Source of the DNA: CAYNTG01 sp964400105
GTDB taxonomy: Bacteria > UBP14 > UBA6098
NCBI GenBank assembly: GCA_964400105.1
Contig: CAYNTG010000079.1
Span: forward strand, 1 to 11,612
Direction: 5' to 3'
DNA length: 11,612 bases
The notes under the pieces: generated by a model
Told to the model about the DNA's origin: nothing
Seen by the model: only the letters and a program-made list of their open reading frames with translations
Databases searched by the model: none
Shown: piece after piece, positions 6,660 through 11,612 of the stretch
Position numbering within the stretch: position 1 is the stretch's first letter
Layout of the letters: every line of letters starts with the position of its first letter
Translations under genes and position numbers: made by a program

Positions 6660-7283
6660 ATGAGGGTTAAAAGGCTGGTCGTCGGCGACCTCGACGCGAA
6701 TTGCTATATTATTTCGCTCGAAGACGGCGCGTGTATTATTATCGATCCGGGCGCGGACGGCGATCTCATCGTTAGATCTATCGAGGATAATGAACTGGAG
6801 CCTATCTCCATTGTTCTGACACACTCTCATTACGACCATATCGCTGCGGCGCCGGCCATTCGAGAGCGCTACGGAATACCGATCCTCATCCACGAATCGG
6901 ACGCCGACAGCCTTGCTGATTCGAAATCGAATTTCAGCGCGGTCTTCGACGAACCAATCGCATTTCGGGCAGATAAAACCATTTCCGACGGCGATATCGT
7001 CGAACTCGGCGGGGAAAAGATGACCGTGCTGCACACGCCAGGGCACTCACCCGGCAGCATCTGCATTCGTGCGAACGATTTCCTCATCTCCGGCGACACG
7101 ATTTTCCGCGAAGGCATAGGACGCACAGACCTGCCCGGCGGCGATTATGCCCAACTAACATCGTCGATAAGGCGGATACTCGAACTGCCGGACCGGACGA
7201 CCCTCCACCCCGGACACGGCCCGCGAACGACTATCGGCGCGGAACGACCCAGCCTCGAAGGAATTTTACAACAAAACCCTTGA
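6660..7283 (+). CDS. Metallo-beta-lactamase-fold hydrolase, glyoxalase II/YcbL-like
   Basis: A 207-residue soluble enzyme with the complete dinuclear metal site of the fold: THSHYDH at 54-60 (His55, His57, Asp59, His60), His129 in HTPGHSPG, Asp146 in ISGDTIF, and His186 in HPGHGPRT. The short length, the GRTDLPGG loop at 154-161 and the ending TTIGAERP fit the YcbL-like group of hydroxyacylglutathione hydrolase relatives, which lack the C-terminal glutathione-binding domain of true GloB. Substrate is therefore open: a thioester, or another ester cleaved by this fold. There is no signal peptide, so it acts in the cytosol. The start ATG 6660 has AAGGGG (6649-6654) 5 bases upstream. It lies between a lipoprotein gene and a YbjN-like gene in what appears to be one transcript. 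All metal ligands are present, so activity is expected. Confidence 0.88.
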   Translation: MRVKRLVVGDLDANCYIISLEDGACIIIDPGADGDLIVRSIEDNELEPISIVLTHSHYDHIAAAPAIRERYGIPILIHESDADSLADSKSNFSAVFDEPIAFRADKTISDGDIVELGGEKMTVLHTPGHSPGSICIRANDFLISGDTIFREGIGRTDLPGGDYAQLTSSIRRILELPDRTTLHPGHGPRTTIGAERPSLEGILQQNP

Positions 7284-7332
7284 GATTTTTTTCAAAAGAT
7301 ATATTTTACCAATAACGATATGAAGGAGAAAT

Positions 7333-7872
7333 GTGTTCGATAAGAATAGCCCACCGAAATTACAACCCCTGAAAGCAAAGCGCGACGAGGTCTCGAAGGC
7401 GCTTCAATTCCTGAGCACCGAACAGCTTGTCGTCAAGGATATATCGGTCGATGAGAATACGGAGGGTTATCGATGGGATCTTTATCGCGGCGAAATCCCG
7501 TTCTGGGTTGACCTCATAAGATTTTCCGGAGCCATCGACCTTTTGGTGGTGTATAGCATCATGTTCCAGATGCCCGACGATTGGGACGAAAAAAGCAAGG
7601 CCGAGCTTTATAAATACCTGCTCGAACTGGGCGATTTCTCCCGGTCGTGGGATACGAAATTCTTCCTTAAAGAAAACACTATCCTTCTATGCGCCAGCCG
7701 TTCTGGCGAGGAGATCACAAGCATGACCGCGCGATATCTTGTCGATACATTCACGCGGTTCGCCGGCGTCCTTTCGGCAAATATCGCCGAGAAATTCCCC
7801 GATCTCGTGAGATTCATTATCAATAAAGATTATCCAGGCGGCAAAGAGATTGAAACCGATGTTAAAAAATAG
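7333..7872 (+). CDS. YbjN / type III secretion chaperone-like protein (tentative)
   Basis: The 179-residue product has no signal peptide or membrane segment. It is an alpha/beta protein with strands at about 56-79 (FWVDLIRF, DLLVVYSIMF), a helix ELYKYLLELG at 91-100, a strand ENTILLCASR at 114-123, and a long helix from about 127 to 154. That order resembles the YbjN/secretion-chaperone fold, but I see no signature motif, so the family call is an inference from layout. The start is GTG 7333 with AAGGAG (7323-7328) 4 bases upstream; the overlapping ATG at 7331 is out of frame. The gene lies 49 bases after the hydrolase gene. A weak possible promoter (TTGAGA at 7280, TATTTT at 7302) is in that spacer. 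Its last 14 bases overlap the next gene, suggesting coupled translation. Function unknown. Confidence 0.5.
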   Translation: MFDKNSPPKLQPLKAKRDEVSKALQFLSTEQLVVKDISVDENTEGYRWDLYRGEIPFWVDLIRFSGAIDLLVVYSIMFQMPDDWDEKSKAELYKYLLELGDFSRSWDTKFFLKENTILLCASRSGEEITSMTARYLVDTFTRFAGVLSANIAEKFPDLVRFIINKDYPGGKEIETDVKK

Positions 7873-8593
7873 GAATACATCCTTGCTGATAGCGGTCACC
7901 GCAATCGTTGTGGTTATCTCCGGGTGCTCCACCGGAATGATTGCAAAAAAACCTCCGAAAAGCGATGCACCGCCCGATATATCCGAATCTCCGATAGCTC
8001 AGGGCTATTATAAAGTAACTCAAGGGACATCGACATTCAGGGAACCCGACCTCGGTTCCCAGACTATAGAGCGTATCGAACCGGGGAGCATCGTCGAGGT
8101 GGTCGATGCAGCCGGAGCATTCGCGCAGATAAAATTCTCCGAAAACGCCGCATGGCTCCGCGAAAACCAGATCGAGGAAACCGATATTCCCGACGTCGTT
8201 CGCACACTCGGCCGAATCAGGGCCAAAGAGGGACCGTCGGAGCTTTCGAGGGACATGGAAATCCTCGATTCCGGAAGGTTGCTTACGGTTAAGATGCACT
8301 CAGGCGATTGGGTTCTTGTTAAGATATCCGAGAACCTCGGATGGCTTCTTCGCGGGGCGCTCGAACCACTCGGAGTCACGACGAAAACGAGCATCCTTCA
8401 ACCGACTACTATCTGGGAGATCAAGAAAAGGGCAAATATGAGATCGCGCCCAAGCCTTTCCGCAGAGATTTTGAAAACCATTCCGGTTGCGACGGAGGTT
8501 GGATTCCTCGGAAAGGAAGGGGAATGGGTTCGCGTTAGCTATCGTGGTTTAATCGGATATATCCACGAAGACCTCGTAGAAGCGCGTAATTAG
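7859..8593 (+). CDS. Lipoprotein with three SH3b-like domains
   Basis: A 244-residue exported lipoprotein. Residues 1-23 form the signal: MLKNRN, a hydrophobic run LLIAVTAIVVV, then lipobox ISGC with Cys23. A short Pro-rich linker (31-45) precedes three SH3b-like units at about 50-106, 115-170 and 186-244. Each has a comparable core: FAQIKFSENAAWLREN, WVLVKISENLGWLLRG and WVRVSYRGLIGYIHED. The third is the most canonical (ANMRSRPSLSAEIL). Bacterial SH3 domains bind peptidoglycan or peptides in cell-wall proteins; no catalytic domain is attached, so an anchoring or sensing role is the likeliest reading. The start ATG 7859 lies inside the preceding gene, with a modest AAAGAG 10 bases upstream; TTG 7850 would add three residues and is possible. 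It is the last gene of the operon and ends 3 bases from the end of the convergent clpC, with no terminator between. Confidence 0.82.
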   Translation: MLKNRNTSLLIAVTAIVVVISGCSTGMIAKKPPKSDAPPDISESPIAQGYYKVTQGTSTFREPDLGSQTIERIEPGSIVEVVDAAGAFAQIKFSENAAWLRENQIEETDIPDVVRTLGRIRAKEGPSELSRDMEILDSGRLLTVKMHSGDWVLVKISENLGWLLRGALEPLGVTTKTSILQPTTIWEIKKRANMRSRPSLSAEILKTIPVATEVGFLGKEGEWVRVSYRGLIGYIHEDLVEARN

Positions 8594-8596
8594 CGA

Positions 8597-11110
8597 TTAG
8601 CCTTCCGTGGCGGCGCTTTCGGCCTCTTCGATATCCTCCGTATCATCCGTTTGCAATTCTCCGGCTTTCGGGTCTTTCGTCTCGATAGCCTTGAAAGCCA
8701 ATCTCGATCCATCCTCTGATACACTTACCCGAACAACGGAGTTCCACGGTATTTCCCCATCGATAACGCATGTTGAAAGAGGGTCTTCGATATATCGCCG
8801 GATCGCTTTTTTAAGCGGTCTCGCACCGAGATTTAGATCGTTTCCCTTTTCCGCGAGGAATCTGCGCGATTCCTCATCGACATCGAGAAGCATATTCTTA
8901 TGCCGAACGCGGCGATTGACCTCTATGATCTCGAGCGAGACGATCTTCTCGATACTTTCTATCGTCAGCGGTTTGAACACGACGATATTGTCGATTCGGT
9001 TCAAAAGCTCCGGTCTCATCGTCGATTTAAGCTCGTGGAGAATATCGCGCTCCATGCCCTCGACATCGACCTTCTCACCACCCGCGTCGAATCCGAGTTG
9101 TTTCGTGATAAGATGTTTCGTCCCGATATTCGATGTCATGATCACGATCGTGTTCTTGAAATTTACCTTCCGCCCGAAGCTGTCGGTGAGTATTCCGTCT
9201 TCGAGTATCTGGAGCAGTATCCCAAACACCTCTGGATGCGCCTTCTCGATCTCGTCGAAAAGGACGACGCTGTATGGATGCCTTCGCACGCTTTCGGTGA
9301 GCGTTCCGCCCTCGTCATAACCGACATATCCCGGAGGCGCTCCTACGAGCCTGCTTACGGAGAATTTTTCCATATACTCCGACATATCTACCCGAACGAG
9401 TGAGTCTTCGGAGCCGAAGAGGAATTTCGTCAAGACCTGCGCCATATGTGTTTTTCCGACTCCGCTCGGCCCCATGAACAGGAAGCTTCCGACCGGTCTG
9501 TTCGGATCACCGAGTCCGGCGCGGCTGCGCCTGATCGCCGATGAAATAAGATTTACCGCTTCGTCCTGACCGATCAGTTCTTTGGATAGGGATTGCTCCA
9601 TACCGGCGAGCCGTTTGGCATCGTCCTTTCCGATCTCGGCTATGGGGATACCTGTCATGCGGCTCGCTACCCTAGCGATATCAGTGGTGGTAACATGTGG
9701 ACGGTTCTCTTCCCTCTCTCGATGCCAGCTGTCTTCCTCTCTGTTGAAGCTGATTCTCAGTTCCCGGATTTCGTCGCGAAGCTTGGCGGCACGCTCGAAT
9801 TCCTGGCTCGAGATGGCGGCCTCTTTGGCTCGCTCGATCTCGGCGATCTCGAGTTCGAGATCGATCAAAAATCTCGGTTTCACATAACCCGCGAGGTTGA
9901 CCATAGCGCCCGCCTCGTCGATAAGGTCGATTGCCTTATCCGGCTGGTATCTCGTCTGCACGAATCTATCGGAGTATCGCACGGACGCCTCGATCGCGTC
10001 GTCGGAGATGATAACATTATGATGATCCTCGTATCTTTTGCGGAGGCCTATGAGTATCTCGATGGTCTCGCTAGACGAGGGCGGATCGACAGTAACGGTT
10101 TGCAGCCTGCGTTCGAGTGCGCCGTCCTTCTCGATATATTTGCGATACTCCTCGATGGTTGTAGCGCCGATACACTGGAGTTCGCCATTTGCAAGCATCG
10201 GTTTCAGGATATTCGATGCGTCGAGCGCACCCTCGGCACCGCCGGCGCCGACTATCGTATGAATCTCGTCGATGAAGAGGATAGTTTCGTTGTCCCCGAC
10301 GATCTCGTCGAGAACGGCCTTGATCCTCTCCTCGAATTGGCCTCTATATTTCGTTCCGGCGACCAGCCCGGCCAGATCGATGCTCACTATCCGCTTCGAC
10401 TGGAGCAGATACGGCACCTCCTTCGAGATTATTCGCTGCGCCAATCCCTCGACGATAGCCGTTTTGCCGACCCCCGGTTCGCCGATTAAAACGGGATTGT
10501 TTTTCTTTCTCCGGCAGAGTATCTGCACCAAACGTTCGATCTCCATATCGCGCCCGATAACCGGATCGAGTCGTTTCTCGGTGGCAAAAGTAGTAATATC
10601 CCGGCCAAAATGGTCGAGCGACGGAGTTTTACCCTTTCCGCGAGAAACTCTATCGCGACGCTTATTAGCATTTACACCGCCCAGTTCGGAGAGCAGCCGC
10701 AGGGCCTCCGAGTAGGAAATGTCATACATCATCAAGACCTGCGCGGCGAGGGATTTACCCTCCTTGAGCATCGCCAGAAGCAGGTGCTCGCTGCCAATGC
10801 TTTGCGACGAGGTGTTTCTCGCCTCCAGCGCGGATTGCTCGATCGCCTTATTCGCACGTGCCGTCATTATTATATGCCCGAGGAAATATGTCGATTCGCC
10901 GGCATCGAGCATCTCTTCGATCGTGCTTTTTATTTCCGTCGGATCGACGCGCGCCGATCTGATTACATTGATCGCGCCGCCGTCGCCTTCCTTTATAACG
11001 CCCAGAAGCAGGTGCTCCGTGCCGATGTAAGAATGTCCGAGCCGCGCGGCTTCCTCGCGTGAGTACTGCAGGACCTTTTTAAACCTATCGGAATAAGGGA
11101 CGTTTATCAT
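8597..11110 (-). CDS. clpC: ATP-dependent Clp protease ATP-binding subunit ClpC
   Basis: Hexameric AAA+ unfoldase that threads proteins into the ClpP protease. The 837-residue protein is complete. A double Clp-N repeat occupies about 5-140 (TEHLLLGVI, SEHLLLAML). AAA domain 1 has Walker A GEPGVGKT at 210-217 and Walker B ILFIDE at 277-282. A middle region carries a UVR-type motif, EFERAAKLRDEIRELR (437-452), which marks ClpC rather than ClpB or ClpA. AAA domain 2 has Walker A GPSGVGKT at 547-554 and Walker B VVLFDE at 615-620. The ClpP-docking tripeptide LGF is at 672-674. An acidic tail (822-837) ends the protein. The start ATG 11110 has GGAGG (11120-11124) 9 bases upstream. ctsR, mcsA and mcsB, its usual partners in Firmicutes, are not next to it. 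Its 3' end nearly abuts a convergent operon. Confidence 0.97.
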   Translation of the reverse strand: MINVPYSDRFKKVLQYSREEAARLGHSYIGTEHLLLGVIKEGDGGAINVIRSARVDPTEIKSTIEEMLDAGESTYFLGHIIMTARANKAIEQSALEARNTSSQSIGSEHLLLAMLKEGKSLAAQVLMMYDISYSEALRLLSELGGVNANKRRDRVSRGKGKTPSLDHFGRDITTFATEKRLDPVIGRDMEIERLVQILCRRKKNNPVLIGEPGVGKTAIVEGLAQRIISKEVPYLLQSKRIVSIDLAGLVAGTKYRGQFEERIKAVLDEIVGDNETILFIDEIHTIVGAGGAEGALDASNILKPMLANGELQCIGATTIEEYRKYIEKDGALERRLQTVTVDPPSSSETIEILIGLRKRYEDHHNVIISDDAIEASVRYSDRFVQTRYQPDKAIDLIDEAGAMVNLAGYVKPRFLIDLELEIAEIERAKEAAISSQEFERAAKLRDEIRELRISFNREEDSWHREREENRPHVTTTDIARVASRMTGIPIAEIGKDDAKRLAGMEQSLSKELIGQDEAVNLISSAIRRSRAGLGDPNRPVGSFLFMGPSGVGKTHMAQVLTKFLFGSEDSLVRVDMSEYMEKFSVSRLVGAPPGYVGYDEGGTLTESVRRHPYSVVLFDEIEKAHPEVFGILLQILEDGILTDSFGRKVNFKNTIVIMTSNIGTKHLITKQLGFDAGGEKVDVEGMERDILHELKSTMRPELLNRIDNIVVFKPLTIESIEKIVSLEIIEVNRRVRHKNMLLDVDEESRRFLAEKGNDLNLGARPLKKAIRRYIEDPLSTCVIDGEIPWNSVVRVSVSEDGSRLAFKAIETKDPKAGELQTDDTEDIEEAESAATEG

Positions 11111-11115
11111 ATCTA

Positions 11116-11160
11116 TTATCCTCCAAAATTATTAAAAAACCCATTAAGAGCTTCATCCAT
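11116..11160 (-). CDS. Possible 14-codon leader ORF overlapping the clpC ribosome binding site
   Basis: In the clpC leader, ATG 11160 opens a frame for the peptide MDEALNGFFNNFGG that stops at TAA (11118-11116), 5 bases before the clpC ATG. Its last two codons, GGA GGA, are the clpC ribosome binding site itself, so any ribosome translating it would cover that site. The predicted transcript start (near 11167-11170) is only about 7-10 bases upstream, leaving little room for a ribosome site of its own; only AAAGA precedes the ATG. It may be chance. Not a database-type gene. Confidence 0.2.
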   Translation of the reverse strand: MDEALNGFFNNFGG

Positions 11161-11175
11161 AATCTTTAACAGCTA

Positions 11176-11204
11176 ATAATACGTTTTAAAAATCCCTATG
11201 TCAA
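11176..11204 (-). promoter_or_regulatory. Promoter for clpC
   Basis: On the minus strand TTGACA (11204-11199) and TATTAT (11181-11176) are exactly 17 bases apart, 11 of 12 consensus positions. Transcription would start near 11167-11170, giving a leader of about 58 bases. No CIRCE (TTAGCACTC-N9-GAGTGCTAA) or CtsR-type heptamer repeat is visible nearby, so expression looks like housekeeping rather than HrcA or CtsR control. Confidence 0.8.
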
Positions 11205-11370
11205 GACAACGTGTTTAATAAATGTCCTATAAGGGGATATGACGTGGAATTAAATCAAAATATCAAGTGATTTCGTGTTATTTGCGGGAAATTTTTTAAG
11301 GATTTGGGCGGCTTCAGGTCAAAATAATTTCAACGCTGTCGTCGTTTCGATACGGGTTTTCCGCTTTTTC

Positions 11371-11420
11371 AACTACCCCGTCATCGCTTCATTCATGAAG
11401 GAAACTACCCCGTCTTCGCT
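11371..11420. repeat. Two direct copies of an 18-base unit, 32-base period
   Basis: AACTACCCCGTCATCGCT (11371-11388) and AACTACCCCGTCTTCGCT (11403-11420) differ at one position and are spaced by a 32-base period. The sequence between the copies does not clearly repeat. With only two copies this is not a CRISPR. It forms the left edge of the repeat mosaic that fills the rest of the window. Confidence 0.5.
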
Positions 11421-11432
11421 AAAGCGAATCCA

Positions 11433-11503
11433 CCCCTTCGCGTGCGAAGGGGAATTTCTACCGTAACATTCCCCTCTTTCCAAAAGAGGGGTGGCCGAAG
11501 GCC
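11433..11503. repeat. REP-like cluster of three perfect hairpins
   Basis: Three perfect stem-loops follow each other: CCCCTTCGC/GCGAAGGGG (11433-11441 with 11444-11452), CCCCTCTTT/AAAGAGGGG (11471-11479 with 11483-11491), and GGCC-GAA-GGCC (11493-11503). None is followed by a long T run. The pattern fits a dispersed palindromic intergenic repeat rather than a terminator of a visible gene. It lies in the non-coding stretch upstream of clpC. Confidence 0.6.
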
Positions 11504-11519
11504 GGGGTGTTAAAAATAA

Positions 11520-11563
11520 GGGCGACCCATCCGTGGGATTTCCCTTCGGTCAACCGGATCGCC
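11520..11563. repeat. Imperfect long hairpin
   Basis: GGGCGACCCATCCG at the left and CCGGATCGCCC at the right can pair imperfectly (the right arm reads GGGCGATCCGG in reverse complement). It sits directly between the REP-like cluster and the heptamer repeat. No gene or regulatory site is recognised in it. Confidence 0.4.
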
Positions 11564-11571
11564 CCTACGGA

Positions 11572-11599
11572 ATTGCTAATTGTTAATTGCTCATTGCTC
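11572..11599. repeat. Tandem heptamer repeat, four copies
   Basis: Four adjoining 7-base units read ATTGCTA, ATTGTTA, ATTGCTC, ATTGCTC, then degenerate as ATTTTGC toward the window edge. Such short tandem heptamers are common filler between genes in several bacterial groups. The array may continue beyond the window. The stretch 11205-11370, between the clpC promoter and the first repeat, shows no gene or named site. Confidence 0.6.
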
Positions 11600-11612
11600 A
11601 TTTTGCAATGAA

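Noticed and set aside
9593..10489. 298-codon plus-strand open frame, plus others at 8607-9320, 8900-9403 and 10272-10715
   Set aside because: All lie opposite clpC, whose motifs are intact. Long antisense frames are expected from its codon bias.
11111..11280. CtsR or HrcA (CIRCE) control of clpC
   Set aside because: Neither operator pattern can be found in the clpC upstream region.
11275..11466. 63-codon plus-strand frame
   Set aside because: Its second half translates the direct repeat and REP-like hairpins. No ribosome site; typical false gene over repeats.
11572..11612. CRISPR array or origin iterons
   Set aside because: Units are 7 bases, with no spacers, no cas genes, and no replication gene or DnaA boxes nearby.

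Overview
The window looks like chromosome of a Gram-negative-type bacterium from a poorly sampled lineage, probably a draft or metagenome-assembled genome. It contains a run of exactly 100 N (a scaffold gap). Two proteins carry lipobox signal peptides and one a Sec signal peptide, and many intergenic spacers hold palindromic or short tandem repeats. I cannot name the phylum. A member of the FCB group or a neighbouring candidate phylum is an inference from gene style only.

Layout from left to right. (1) 1-1094, minus strand: 5' part of a secreted beta-propeller/BNR-type protein whose C-terminus lies outside the window. (2) 1147-3104, minus strand: folD, then a structured spacer and the assembly gap, then acpS, a small and apparently frameshifted reading frame, and a strong intrinsic terminator. 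(3) 3273-5521, plus strand: nfnA and nfnB, encoding an electron-bifurcating NADH-dependent ferredoxin:NADP+ oxidoreductase, divergent from folD across a 168-base spacer with a promoter on each strand. (4) 5522-5860: a non-coding spacer with a 222-base segment bounded by imperfect inverted repeats. (5) 5861-8593, plus strand: one consensus promoter followed by four tightly spaced genes: a BamD-like TPR lipoprotein, a metallo-beta-lactamase-fold hydrolase, a YbjN/secretion-chaperone-like protein and a lipoprotein with three SH3b-like domains. (6) 8597-11204, minus strand: clpC with a consensus promoter, ending only 3 bases from the operon it converges on. (7) 11205-11612: non-coding, with a dense mosaic of hairpins and short tandem repeats.

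The genes fall into a few jobs. FolD and NfnAB are both tied to the NADPH pool, and FolD also to one-carbon metabolism. AcpS activates acyl-carrier protein. The four-gene operon looks envelope-directed but has no assignable joint function. ClpC is the proteostasis unfoldase. Most of the window is ordinary housekeeping. The items most worth checking are a Cys in place of the usual Asp [2Fe-2S] ligand in NfnA, the uncharacterised four-gene operon, the broken frame after acpS, the inverted-repeat element at 5542-5763, and the short leader ORF overlapping the clpC ribosome binding site.
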